From contig NZ_LMUK01000009.1 of the NCBI RefSeq assembly GCF_009766005.1, positions 109,045 to 173,044 of the forward strand: a DNA stretch of 64,000 bases, read 5' to 3'. The notes below the pieces were generated by a model. It searched no databases, was not told where the DNA came from, and saw nothing but the letters and a program-made list of their open reading frames with translations. Below are positions 23,236 to 32,785 of this stretch, one piece after another. The DNA comes from Bradyrhizobium sp. S69 (lineage in GTDB: Bacteria > Pseudomonadota > Alphaproteobacteria > Rhizobiales > Xanthobacteraceae). A program made the translations under genes and the position numbers. How positions within the stretch are numbered: the stretch's first letter is position 1; each line of letters begins with the position of its first letter.

Positions 23236-24408
23236 ATGAAGACAGGTTTCTGGCTGGCGGGCGCGACGGCTCTGGCGCTGGCAGGCCCCGCGATGGCGGG
23301 CGATAGCATCAAGATCGGGTTCGTTTCGACCTTCAGCGGACCGACCGCGGTGATCGGCAACGACATGCGCAACTCGTTCGAGCTGGCGCTCGATCACATG
23401 GGGCGCAAGATGGCCGGCAAGCCGGTCGAGGTGATCTACGAAGACGATCAGCAGAAGCCGGATATCGGCAAGCAGAAGACCGAGAAGCTGGTGCAGTCCG
23501 ACAAGGTCGACTTCATCGCCGGCTATATCTGGTCGAACGTGCTGCTGGCCTCGCTGAAGACCGCGGTCGACTCAGGCACCTTCCTGATCTCGGCCAACGC
23601 CGGACCGTCGCAGCTCGCCGGCGATCTGTGTTCGCCTTACGTGTTCTCGACCTCCTGGCAGAATGACCAGACCCCGGCGGCGATGGGGCTTTACATGAAC
23701 CAGAAGGGCGTCAAGTCGGTGTTTTTGATCGGCCCGAACTATGCCGCCGGCAAGGACATGCTGGCCGGCGTCAAGAGCACGTTCAAGGGCGAGATCAAGG
23801 GCGAGGAATATACCGTGTGGCCGAGCCAGCTCGATTTCTCGGCCGAGCTCTCCAAGGCCAAGGCCTCGGGCGCGGAATCGATCTTCGTGTTCTATCCGGG
23901 CGCGGCCGGGGTCCAGTTCCTCAATCAATATGCCCAGGCCGGCATCAAGGCGCAGATCCCGCTTTATACCGCGTTCACCATCGACGAATTGTCGCTGCCG
24001 CTGCAGAAGGACAATGCGATCGGCGTTCCCGGCGCGCAGGAATGGGTCAACGACCTGCCCGGCGAGCAGAACAAGCGCTTCGTCGACGACTACCGCAAGA
24101 AATATCCCGGCCTGCGCCCGACCTATTATGGCGCGCAAGCCTATGACGCGGCGCAATTGATCGACAGCGCGGTGGTGGCGGCCGGTGGCGACACCAGCAA
24201 AAAGGACGTGATGAAGGCCGCGATGGAGAAGGCCGATTTCAAGTCGCTGCGCGGCCCGTTCAAATACGGCAACAACCACATCCCGGTGCAGAACTTCTAT
24301 CTGCAGGATGTGGTGAAGGATGCCGACGGCGCGCTGTCGCTGAAAACCGTCGCCACCATCGTCAAGGACGCCCAGGACAGCTTCCACGACAAATGTCCGA
24401 TGAAGTGA
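23236..24408 (+). CDS. Liv/HAAT-type ABC transporter substrate-binding protein
   Basis: A 390-residue periplasmic binding protein. The signal peptide MKTGFWLAGATALALAGPAMA-GDS cleaves near residue 21, and the mature start DSIKIGFVSTFSGPTAVIGND is typical of the branched-chain amino acid / aromatic acid class. AGGAGGG precedes the ATG by 9 bases. The permeases and ATPases follow after a terminator-like hairpin, which would let the binding protein be made in excess. HAAT proteins of Rhodopseudomonas with this overall form bind aromatic acids, and a benzoate cluster lies 13 kb away, but the substrate here is unproven. Confidence 0.9.
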   Translation: MKTGFWLAGATALALAGPAMAGDSIKIGFVSTFSGPTAVIGNDMRNSFELALDHMGRKMAGKPVEVIYEDDQQKPDIGKQKTEKLVQSDKVDFIAGYIWSNVLLASLKTAVDSGTFLISANAGPSQLAGDLCSPYVFSTSWQNDQTPAAMGLYMNQKGVKSVFLIGPNYAAGKDMLAGVKSTFKGEIKGEEYTVWPSQLDFSAELSKAKASGAESIFVFYPGAAGVQFLNQYAQAGIKAQIPLYTAFTIDELSLPLQKDNAIGVPGAQEWVNDLPGEQNKRFVDDYRKKYPGLRPTYYGAQAYDAAQLIDSAVVAAGGDTSKKDVMKAAMEKADFKSLRGPFKYGNNHIPVQNFYLQDVVKDADGALSLKTVATIVKDAQDSFHDKCPMK

Positions 24409-24427
24409 TCTGGGCTTTGCCTTAGAC

Positions 24428-24462
24428 CGGCGGCGGTGCTTTCGGTGCCGCCGCTGTTTTGT
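24428..24462 (+). terminator. Terminator-like hairpin after the binding-protein gene
   Basis: CGGCGGC (24428-24434) pairs with GCCGCCG (24447-24453), followed by CTGTTTTGTT. It lies 20 bases after the stop codon. A partial terminator here would explain high binding-protein and low permease expression from one promoter. Confidence 0.65.
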
Positions 24463-24465
24463 TGG

Positions 24466-24480
24466 CGGCACGTGTTTTGC
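24466..24480 (+). promoter_or_regulatory. Candidate sigma-54 promoter before livH
   Basis: CGGCAC-GTGTT-TTGC followed by T differs from the RpoN consensus only in the first base of the -24 box and has correct spacing. It lies just after the terminator hairpin and about 117 bp before the livH ATG. If real, the permease and ATPase genes have their own nitrogen-responsive promoter. Confidence 0.4.
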
Positions 24481-24498
24481 TAGCAATTATCTCAGACC

Positions 24499-24578
24499 GT
24501 AGGATGGGTAGAGCGAAGCGAAACCCATCATTTCACGGAAAGCGGTTGATGGGTTTCGCTTCGCTCTACCCATCCTAC
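24499..24578. repeat. Perfect 32-bp inverted repeat
   Basis: Two identical inverted 32-base arms (24499-24530 and 24547-24578), beginning GTAGGATGGG and ending CCCATCCTAC, flank a 16-base loop. This palindromic element type is common between Bradyrhizobium genes. In the transcript it would form a very stable stem just upstream of livH, able to block ribosome or RNase movement. Confidence 0.9.
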
Positions 24579-24596
24579 TGATAACCCAGAGTAACC

Positions 24597-25514
24597 ATGC
24601 TGCTTGTCGTCGAACAATTCCTGAACGGGTTGCAGTTCGGGCTGTTGCTGTTTCTGTTGGCGGCCGGATTGACCCTGGTGTTCGGCATCATGGACCTGGT
24701 CAATCTGGCGCACGGCTCGCTCTATATGATGGGCGCCTATTTCGCCGCGACCTTCGTCGCGTGGACCGGCAATTTCCTGCTTGGCATCGTATTGGCGCTC
24801 GGCGCCTCCCTGCTGCTCGGTATCGTGCTGGAGTTGGTGGCGCTGCGGCATCTCTATGGCCGCGATCATCTCGACCATGTGCTGGCGACGTTTGGGCTCA
24901 TTCTTTTCTTCAATGACGCGGTGCGGCTGATCTGGGGCCCGGCGGGACTGGCGCTGCCGCTGCCGGCGTGGTTGACGGTGCCGGTGCAGATCGTGCCCGG
25001 CGTATTCTATCCGGCCTATCGGCTCGCGATTATCGTGGTCGCGCTGGCGGTCGCGTTGGGGCTTTATCTGGTGGTGATGAAAACCCGGGTCGGGATGCTG
25101 ATCCGCGCCGGCGCCTCCAACCGCGAAATGATCGGCGCGCTCGGCATCAACATCAAGCTGCTCTACACGCTGGTGTTCGGGCTCGGGGCCGCGTTGGCCG
25201 GGCTCGCCGGGCTGATGCAGGCGCCGATCCTCACGGTGCAGATCGGCATGGGTGAGAACATCCTGATCCTTGCCTTCGTCATCATCGTGATCGGCGGTAT
25301 TGGCTCCATTCGCGGCGCGTTCCTGGCGGCGATCTTCGTCGGCATGATCGATACGCTCGGCCGCGCCTTCCTGCCGGACCTGCTGCGAAAAATCCTGAGC
25401 TCGGCGGCGGCGTCGACCGCGGCGCCCGCATTGTCCTCGATGCTGATTTATTTGCTGATGGCGATCGTGCTGGTGATCCGCCCCGAGGGGCTGTTTCCGG
25501 CCAGCAAACGATGA
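24597..25514 (+). CDS. livH: Liv/HAAT ABC transporter permease (LivH-like)
   Basis: A 305-residue inner-membrane permease with about eight hydrophobic segments. The N-terminus FLNGLQFGLLLFLLAAGLTLVFGIMDLVN carries the LivH family signature. IGALGINIKLLYTLVFGLGAALAGLAG near 190 is the EAA-like coupling region that contacts the ATPase. It overlaps the next permease by 4 bases (ATGA), so the two are translationally coupled. It forms a heterodimer with the LivM-like protein. Confidence 0.93.
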   Translation: MLLVVEQFLNGLQFGLLLFLLAAGLTLVFGIMDLVNLAHGSLYMMGAYFAATFVAWTGNFLLGIVLALGASLLLGIVLELVALRHLYGRDHLDHVLATFGLILFFNDAVRLIWGPAGLALPLPAWLTVPVQIVPGVFYPAYRLAIIVVALAVALGLYLVVMKTRVGMLIRAGASNREMIGALGINIKLLYTLVFGLGAALAGLAGLMQAPILTVQIGMGENILILAFVIIVIGGIGSIRGAFLAAIFVGMIDTLGRAFLPDLLRKILSSAAASTAAPALSSMLIYLLMAIVLVIRPEGLFPASKR

Positions 25515-26450
25515 CCGCCTCGTTCAACGCCCGCAATGCCGTCGCAGCCCTGGTCGTCGCCGGGCTGGTGCTGCTGCCGCTGTATTCCTCGCTGAGCGGC
25601 AATATCTTCATCCTGACGCTGTTCACCCGCATCGTGATCTTCGCGCTGGCCGCTATCAGCCTCAACCTGATCATGGGCTATGGCGGCATGATGAGCTTTG
25701 GCCATGCCGCCTATCTCGGCATCGGCGGCTATGCGGTCGGCATTCTCGCCTTTGAGGGCATCGGCTCCGGATTTATCCAGTTTCCGGTGGCGCTGGCATC
25801 CTCGGCGCTGTTCGCGCTGGTGATCGGCGCGCTGTCGTTACGCACCCGCGGCGTCTATTTCATCATGATCACGCTGGCCTTCGCGCAGATGGCCTATTAC
25901 GTCGCCTCGGGACTGGCGCGTTACGGCGGCGACGACGGCTTGACGATCTACAAGCGCAGCGATTTCGGCGGCCTGATCAACCTGTCGGGCAAGGTGCAAT
26001 TCTATTATCTCTGCCTCTTTTGCCTGCTCGGCGGCATCTATTTGGTCTGGCGCATCGTCAACTCGCGCTTTGGCCTCGTGGTGCAGGGCCTGCGTTCCAA
26101 CGAGGCGCGCATGCAGGCGATCGGCTTTCCGGCGACGCGCTACCGGCTGGTTTGTTTCGTGATCGCGGGCATGATGTGCGGGCTATCCGGTGCGCTTAAC
26201 GCCAACAATACCGACTTCATCAGCCCGGCCGTGATGTACTGGACCCGCTCCGGCGATCTCATGGTGATGGTGATCCTTGGCGGCATGGGCTCGCTGTTCG
26301 GGCCCGTGATCGGCGCCATCGTCTATTTGCTGCTGGAAGAGTTTCTCTCGCAGCTCACGGAATATTGGGCGCTGGTGATGGGGCCGCTGCTGCTGCTGAT
26401 CGTGCTGTTCGGGCGCGGCGGCATCATGGGCATGCTCGGGAGGTCCGGCC

Positions 26451-26458
<8 letters not shown>
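25511..26458 (+). CDS. livM: Liv/HAAT ABC transporter permease (LivM-like)
   Basis: A 315-residue second permease subunit with eight to nine hydrophobic segments. The family motif LNLIMGYGGMMSFGHAAYLGIGGY is near residue 55, and LRSNEARMQAIGFPATRYRL near 195 is the ATPase-coupling loop. It overlaps livH and livG by 4 and 8 bases. It belongs to the same transporter as its neighbours. Confidence 0.93.
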
Positions 26459-27210
<752 letters not shown>

Positions 27211-27218
<8 letters not shown>

Positions 27219-27936
27219 CACCGAAACGACGCCGCTGCTCGAGGTCGCCGATATCGAGACCTGCTACGGCCTCAGCCAGGTGCTGTTCGGCATGTCGCTG
27301 TCGATTCGGTCGGGCGAGATGGTGGCCCTGATGGGCCGCAACGGCATGGGCAAGACCACCACCGTCCGCTCCATCATGGGGCTGACGCCGGCGCGCGCCG
27401 GGACGTTGAGATTTAGCGGGCGCGACGTCCGCAAGCTGCCCTCGTTCCGGATCGCGCAACTCGGCATCGGTCTGGTCCCCGAAGGGCGTCAGATCTTTCC
27501 CAATTTGACGGTGCGCGAGAATCTGGTCGCGGCCTCCCACAATCGGCTCGGCAGCTCCGATCCCTGGACCATCGAAAAGATCCACGCGATGTTTCCGCGG
27601 CTGGCCGAACGCGGCAACAACATGGGCGTCACGCTGTCCGGCGGCGAGCAGCAGATGCTGGCGATCGGCCGCGCGCTGATGACCAACCCGCGGCTATTGA
27701 TCCTCGATGAGGCCACCGAAGGCCTCGCCCCCTTGATCCGCGACGAGATCTGGAATTGCCTGTCGATGCTGAAGGCCAAGGGCCAGTCGGTGCTGGTGAT
27801 CGACAAGAATGTCGGCAATTTGGTTCGCATCGCCGACCGCCACTACATCATCGAGCGCGGCCGCGCCGTATGGAGCGGCACCTCGGCGCAGCTGATCGCC
27901 GAGCCCGATCTGCAGCACCGCTATCTCGGGATTTGA
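27211..27936 (+). CDS. livF: Liv/HAAT ABC transporter ATP-binding protein (LivF-like)
   Basis: A 241-residue ATPase, the second nucleotide-binding subunit. Walker A is GRNGMGKTTTVRSIMG, the signature is LSGGEQQMLAIGRAL and Walker B is LLILDEATEGLAP. The switch-His position reads VIDKNVGNL, with Lys-Asn in place of the usual His, a variation also seen in other LivF proteins (HQ or KN). It ends the transporter operon; a GC-rich palindromic repeat follows. Confidence 0.92.
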
Positions 27937-27950
27937 GGCCGAGATTCTTC

Positions 27951-28057
27951 CTTCTCCCCTTGTGGGAGAAGGTGGCGCGAAGCGCCGGATGAGGGGTAGC
28001 AACATAACGAGAGTGCGTGACCCCTCACCCCAGCCCTCTCCCACAAGGGGAGAGGGG
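27951..28057. repeat. Palindromic intergenic repeat (CTCCCC...GGGGAG type)
   Basis: A 107-bp element with outer arms CTTCTCCCCTTGTGGGAG and CTCTCCCACAAGGGGAGAGG and an inner pair GATGAGGGGT / ACCCCTCA. It lies just after livF and could end or stabilise its transcript. A related element is at 35073-35172. Confidence 0.75.
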
Positions 28058-28128
28058 GCGCGCTGCCGTTGTTGGCGGTGACCCTTTCCGAAACATAAGC
28101 CGAACTCTCAAGCATTGACTCGACCCAA

Positions 28129-28170
28129 ATATCGGGATATCCCTGTATTAAAGTCGGAATATCCCGATAT
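28129..28170. promoter_or_regulatory. Paired MarR operators
   Basis: Two 12-bp palindromes, ATATCGGGATAT (28129-28140) and ATATCCCGATAT (28159-28170), are each an ATATC/GATAT inverted repeat. They are also inverted relative to each other, and their centres are exactly 30 bp apart, placing them on the same face of the helix. They sit between a TTGACT box (28115-28120) and the marR ATG at 28181. This fits autorepression of a marR-exporter operon. Confidence 0.75.
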
Positions 28171-28180
28171 TGGAGCAGGC

Positions 28181-28660
28181 ATGACCTCCGCATCTACGCC
28201 CGTCATCGGACCGAGCCGTTGCAACTGCGCCGCGCTGCGCAAGGCATCACGGCGGATGTCGCAATTCTATGATTCCGTGTTGGCCCCGTGCGGGCTGAAA
28301 TCGACGCAATACGCCATGCTGACCGAAATCGCGCGGCAGGGGGCGGCGCCGCCGACGATCCGTGAACTGGCCGAAGTGCTGGTTATGGATCAGTCGACCA
28401 TCGGGCAGAACCTGCGTCCGCTGGAGCGGGAAGGGCTGGTTGCGCTGGTGCAGGACGAGGCGGATCGCCGCAGCCGGCGTATCACCTTGACCAAAGTGGG
28501 TCGCTCGCGTTTCGCGGCGGCGGAGCCGCTCTGGCGCGTGGCGCAGGAGCGTTTCGAAGGCGGCTTTGGCAGGCGCGCTGCGGCGGACTTGCGAGCCGTG
28601 CTGGGGACGATCGCGCGCGATCCGTCGCTGGCCGACGCCGGCGAGGGTTCGCTGCGCTGA
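28181..28660 (+). CDS. MarR-family transcriptional regulator
   Basis: A 159-residue winged-helix dimer. The DNA-binding domain spans about 40-115: LKSTQYAMLTEIA, then TIRELAEVLVMDQSTIGQNLRPLEREGLV (recognition helix) and the wing DEADRRSRRITLT. Flanking helices form the dimer interface. GGAG six bases upstream supports ATG 28181; a longer frame would run through the operators. It precedes a DHA2 exporter by 74 bp, and paired palindromes overlap its promoter. It probably represses both genes until an aromatic or toxic ligand binds. Confidence 0.9.
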   Translation: MTSASTPVIGPSRCNCAALRKASRRMSQFYDSVLAPCGLKSTQYAMLTEIARQGAAPPTIRELAEVLVMDQSTIGQNLRPLEREGLVALVQDEADRRSRRITLTKVGRSRFAAAEPLWRVAQERFEGGFGRRAAADLRAVLGTIARDPSLADAGEGSLR

Positions 28661-28734
28661 CGACCATCAAGAATTGATCAGACGACCGTGCGCGCGTCGA
28701 AGCGGCGGCGTCATCCCGCTGTGAAAGGCCACCC

Positions 28735-30171
28735 ATGAACAAGATCGTACGCAACGACCATCTTGGCCCGGCCAAGGCCGTGAAAGCTCCGCCGGCCCCG
28801 GCGCGACGGCGCGGCGATGCGTCGCCGCCGATGGTGCTCGCCATCGTCTGCGTCGGCATCTGCCTTGCCAATCTCGACCTCTTTATCGTCAATGTGGCGC
28901 TGCCCAATATCGGCCGTGACTTCAAGGACGCCTCGCTGGAAGATATGTCGTGGATCCTCAACGGCTACGCGATCGCTTATGCGGCGTTGCTGGTGTTCTT
29001 CGGCCGGCTGGCCGAGCGCTATCGCCGCGATCTCAGCTTTCTGCTCGGTGTCGGACTGTTCACCGCGGCCTCGGCAGCCTGTTCGGTGTCCTACAATGTC
29101 GAGACGCTGATCGCGTTTCGGGTGCTGCAGGCGGCCGGCGCGGCGTTGATGACGCCGACCTCGCTCGGACTATTGATGGCGGCGTTTCCGCCGGCGCGTC
29201 GCGGCGCCGCGGTGCGCAACTGGACCGCGATCGGCGGCCTCGCCGCGGCACTGGGCCCTGTCGTCGGCGGCCTGCTGGTGACGGTGAACTGGCGCTGGAT
29301 CTTTTTGGTCAATGTCCCGATCGGAATCATCGCGATGCTGATCGGCTGGTGGAAATTGCCGCAAATTCCGGGCCATTCCGCGCCGCGGCCGAACCCGGGG
29401 GACGCTGCGCTCGTGACCGGCGGCATCGGCGCGCTGACATTTGCCATCGTCAAGGTGAACGATTGGGGATGGGGCTCGCCGGGCATTGCCGGCAGCGCCG
29501 TCGCGGCCGTCATCCTGCTGGCGCTGTTTGTGTGGCGCTGCTTCCGTTCACCCAATCCGTTCGTCGATCCCGCGCTGTTCCGCATCAAGCCATTCGCCGG
29601 CGCGGCTCTGGTGATGGCGCCGTATTCGGCCGCCTTCGGCGCGATGCTGTTGTCGGTGGCCCTGTGGGAACAGACCGCGTGGGGATGGTCGGCGCTGAAG
29701 ACCGGGCTTGCCATCGCGCCCGGGCCGCTATTGGTCCCGATCACCTCGCTATTGCTGGCGGGGCGGCTGATCGCGCGCTTCGGCGCGGCGTCGGTGATCA
29801 CCGCCGGAATCTTCTTCTTCATGCTGGGATTGGCGTTCTGGGCGACCATGATCGGACCGCAGCCGGAGACGCTGCTGGTTTCGATCGGCATGATCCCGAT
29901 CGGCATCGGTGTCGGCCTGACGTTCCCGACCCTGATGGGCGTCGGCGTGGCGGGGCTGCCGTCATCCTCGTTCGCGACCGGCTCCGGCGCCATCAACATG
30001 ATCCGGCAGGCCGCACTCGCGGTCGGCGTCGCGATCTTCGTGGCCATCATCGGCTCGCCGTCCTCGCTGATGGAGCGCGTCACGGCGTTTCACCGGGGAT
30101 GGTGGATCATGGCCGGCGTGGCCGCGCTGGGGCTCGTTCCGAATTACATTTTCTTCCGGGCAAGGAAGTAG
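28735..30171 (+). CDS. MFS transporter, DHA2 (EmrB/QacA-like) family
   Basis: A 478-residue inner-membrane exporter with about 14 hydrophobic segments after a 35-residue cytoplasmic N-terminus. LDLFIVNVALPNIGRDF in TM1 is the DHA2 motif D1-like region, and FFGRLAERYRRDLSFLLG is motif A. TSLGLLMAAFPPARRGAAV and the following TM carry the motif C region. It is paired with the MarR gene upstream, a classic efflux arrangement. The compound exported is unknown. Confidence 0.9.
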   Translation: MNKIVRNDHLGPAKAVKAPPAPARRRGDASPPMVLAIVCVGICLANLDLFIVNVALPNIGRDFKDASLEDMSWILNGYAIAYAALLVFFGRLAERYRRDLSFLLGVGLFTAASAACSVSYNVETLIAFRVLQAAGAALMTPTSLGLLMAAFPPARRGAAVRNWTAIGGLAAALGPVVGGLLVTVNWRWIFLVNVPIGIIAMLIGWWKLPQIPGHSAPRPNPGDAALVTGGIGALTFAIVKVNDWGWGSPGIAGSAVAAVILLALFVWRCFRSPNPFVDPALFRIKPFAGAALVMAPYSAAFGAMLLSVALWEQTAWGWSALKTGLAIAPGPLLVPITSLLLAGRLIARFGAASVITAGIFFFMLGLAFWATMIGPQPETLLVSIGMIPIGIGVGLTFPTLMGVGVAGLPSSSFATGSGAINMIRQAALAVGVAIFVAIIGSPSSLMERVTAFHRGWWIMAGVAALGLVPNYIFFRARK

Positions 30172-30213
30172 CGACCGCTTCGACGCGCCCGATCAAGCCT
30201 GCGGGCACGATGC

Positions 30214-30999
30214 TCAGACCCTTACAACGGCCGTTCCGGCCAGTCTGTCGTAGAACGGGTCTGTCTTCATGGCGATCTGCATGATCAGCACGATCGCCCA
30301 TAGCCCCCCGAACACGGCGGCATACGCAAACCAACGAAAGAAATCGCCGGTGAACATGGCGTCCGCGCTGTGATTGGTGACGGCGTATTGATAGGCGAGA
30401 GCCGCAAACATCGGCACGAATCCGATCGCCATCGCCAGATAGCGGATCACCGCTTTATGGATTGGAACTTTGGACGTGTCGGGCCGGGTTGTATCGATAA
30501 CCCTCAGTCCGAGGATGCGACCTCCCACGGTTCTTCCGGTTTTCCAGATCATGCCGACGAGATAGGCGAGAAGCGCCAATTGGACGAGCCAGTCGATGGC
30601 GGCGCCGCTGATCGGCGTTCCGTCCTTGTCCAGCATGTAGCCCTGAGAGACCGTCGTCGTCGCCGATGCCTCGTGCGTGGTACGGCCGACCGTGAGGGTC
30701 GCACCGTTCGGCATGCCAAAGAAGGAGAAACGGCAAACGCGCGCGAAATTCGAATCATGCGGCGGTGGTGGATTGAGAAATTCCGGAATCTTCTCGGCTG
30801 GTGCGCAGAACGAGTAAAGTCCGCTGTCCATTTGGACCATTCCCGCCGTCAGATTGAACAGCACGACAGCCAGGATCTGAAATGGGATCATCACCACAAG
30901 GCAGTCGATCAGCGTTGCCAGCCATCTCCGCCAACACCCGCCCCTCGGAAGATCGAGTGCCGCGTCTGACGGCGGAGCGCCGGTATCCATTTGATCCAT
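30214..30999 (-). CDS. RDD-family membrane protein
   Basis: A 261-residue inner-membrane protein with about four hydrophobic segments. The RDD signature begins in WRRWLATLIDCLVVMIPFQI (residues 24-43), and GRTVGGRILGLRVIDT in the middle is the second conserved region. An insert of about 90 residues between TM1-2 and TM3 (containing CAPAEKIPEFL and a few cysteines) is larger than in minimal RDD proteins and may face the periplasm. It converges on the MFS gene. Some RDD proteins are Na+/H+ antiporters, but the role here is unknown. Confidence 0.78.
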   Translation of the reverse strand: MDQMDTGAPPSDAALDLPRGGCWRRWLATLIDCLVVMIPFQILAVVLFNLTAGMVQMDSGLYSFCAPAEKIPEFLNPPPPHDSNFARVCRFSFFGMPNGATLTVGRTTHEASATTTVSQGYMLDKDGTPISGAAIDWLVQLALLAYLVGMIWKTGRTVGGRILGLRVIDTTRPDTSKVPIHKAVIRYLAMAIGFVPMFAALAYQYAVTNHSADAMFTGDFFRWFAYAAVFGGLWAIVLIMQIAMKTDPFYDRLAGTAVVRV

Positions 31000-31153
31000 C
31001 CTGTCCAGCCGAAATGCAGGCGGCCACGCCGGGCACGTTGCAGAAATCTCGCGGGGAAGACGCGGTAACTGTTTGAGTTATCCGGGACGGGGGTTAATTC
31101 TTTTATAAGTTGCATCTTTCAAGGATTTCAATTGTTTCCTGGCGAGGAAGCAG

Positions 31154-31285
31154 GGCTCGGGGTGGGGCGGCGATGCAATGGAACGAGGCGTCGCCAATTC
31201 AACTCAGCCCACCCCACCCCGGCTTACATTTCGCTGCGCTCCATGTGAGCCGACCCTCCCCCTCCAGGGGAGGGTGAAGGGACCG
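31154..31285. repeat. GC-rich palindromic intergenic repeat
   Basis: CGGGGTGGGGCGG (near 31157) pairs with CCCACCCCACCCCGG (near 31207), followed by a second small stem, CCCTCCCCCTCCAGGGGAGG. It occupies most of 31000-31290, between the RDD gene and the end of the glutamine-synthetase-like gene. No gene is seen there. Confidence 0.6.
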
Positions 31286-31290
31286 CCCCT

Positions 31291-32739
31291 TCAAAACATC
31301 TCGAAATATTCGCGCTGTTCCCATTCCGATACTTCGGCCTGGAAGCGCTCGATTTCGGCGTTCTTGATGTGGACGTAATAATCGACGAACTCCGCGCCGA
31401 ATTTGTCGCGGAAGAACGGATCGTCGTTGAGCGCGAACACCGCTTCGCGCAGCGTCTTGGGCAGCAGCGCGGCCTTGGTTTCATAGGGCGCGTCCGCGGA
31501 CGGTCCGGGGTCGAGTTTACGATCGACGCCGTCGAGGCCGGAGAGAATTTGCGAGGCCATATAGAGATACGGATTGGCCGCGGGCTCGCCGATGCGGTTC
31601 TCCAGCCGGGTGGCGGGATCGTCGCGGCCGCCGAGCATGCGGATCATTACGCCGCGATTATCGCGGCCCCAGATCGCGCGGTCCGGCGCCAGCGAGTAGG
31701 AACGATAGCGCTTGTAGCCGTTGATGGTCGGCGTCGTGAACACCGCCGAGGCGCGCGCGTGCTGCAACAGGCCGGCAAGATAATGCCGGCCGAACGCCGA
31801 CAGCACTTCGCCGTCGGGCTCGCCGCCGCTCTTGGCCATGAAGGCGTTCTCGCCGCCCGCTCGCGTAACGATCGACTGATGCAAATGCCAGCCGGACGCA
31901 AACAGATTGGGCAATTTCGGCCGGCACATGAAGGTGGCGTGATAGCCGTGGCGGCGCGCGATCTGCTTCACGGCACTACGAAACAGCACCATGTTGTCGG
32001 CGGCCACAAGTCCGGTCGTCGGCCGGAAGGTGAATTCGCACTGGCTGGGGCCGAACTCGACCTCGATCGATCGCAACGGCAGATCGAGCGCCAGCACGTC
32101 GCGCCGGATGATTTCCAGCACCGGCTCCATCTGGTCGTAGCGCTGTTCGGTGAGATATTGATAGCCGTGCGACAGCAGGCTGACCGTTGGCGGCTCGCCC
32201 GGTTGTCCCGAATGCTCCGGCGACATCTTTTCATCTTCGAGCTTGAAGATGTGGAATTCGACCTCGAGCCCGGCGATGAAATCGTAGCCGCGGCTCCCAA
32301 GTTGATCGAGCACGGAGCGATAGAGATGGCGGGTCGCGAACGGCACTGGCCGTCCATCGGCAAAATGGATGTCGCACAACAGCCAGCCGGTTTCCGGCGC
32401 CCAGGGCAGCACCCGAAAGCTGGTGGGGTCGGCGATCATCAGCACGTCGGCCGCACCCTCCATCTCCCGCATGCCGAAGCCGCCTCCGGCGGTGAACACC
32501 GGAAACACCGTGCGGTGCGAGGTGTCCTTGGCCAGCATCGTCGTGGTGATGGAGCAGCCGCTTTCCAGCGAGGCCAGCGCTTCGCTCGCGACCAGCGTCT
32601 TGCCGCGCAAAATTCCGTGCTGATCGGGAAACGAGAGCCGGATGACTTCGAGCTTTTTCTCCTCGACGATGCTCCGCAGCCGGCGCGCGGCTTCTTTTTG
32701 CTCGGCCGACCACAGCCCGTGACGCTCGACAAAACTCAA
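31291..32739 (-). CDS. Glutamine-synthetase-family ligase beside a Rieske oxygenase
   Basis: About 482 residues with a complete GS-type catalytic core. Metal-ligand glutamates are in GLEVEFHIF (E159, E161) and VEFGPSQCEF (E228, E235), the metal/ATP His is in GWHLHQS (H285), and substrate/phosphate Arg residues are in NGYKRYRSYSLAPDRAIWG and TRLENRIGEPAANPYLYMA. Relatives begin MSFVERHGLW; here that position is TTG, so TTG 32739 is the chosen start. It is downstream of, and cotranscribed with, the Rieske gene. GS-like enzymes that gamma-glutamylate amines (PuuA, aniline AtdA1) are the closest functional model; housekeeping GlnA is less likely in this setting. Confidence 0.83.
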   Translation of the reverse strand: MSFVERHGLWSAEQKEAARRLRSIVEEKKLEVIRLSFPDQHGILRGKTLVASEALASLESGCSITTTMLAKDTSHRTVFPVFTAGGGFGMREMEGAADVLMIADPTSFRVLPWAPETGWLLCDIHFADGRPVPFATRHLYRSVLDQLGSRGYDFIAGLEVEFHIFKLEDEKMSPEHSGQPGEPPTVSLLSHGYQYLTEQRYDQMEPVLEIIRRDVLALDLPLRSIEVEFGPSQCEFTFRPTTGLVAADNMVLFRSAVKQIARRHGYHATFMCRPKLPNLFASGWHLHQSIVTRAGGENAFMAKSGGEPDGEVLSAFGRHYLAGLLQHARASAVFTTPTINGYKRYRSYSLAPDRAIWGRDNRGVMIRMLGGRDDPATRLENRIGEPAANPYLYMASQILSGLDGVDRKLDPGPSADAPYETKAALLPKTLREAVFALNDDPFFRDKFGAEFVDYYVHIKNAEIERFQAEVSEWEQREYFEMF

Positions 32740-32785
32740 CGCGTTAACCCCCCGCTGTATCGCTCGCAATGACGCTGAGAAAACA

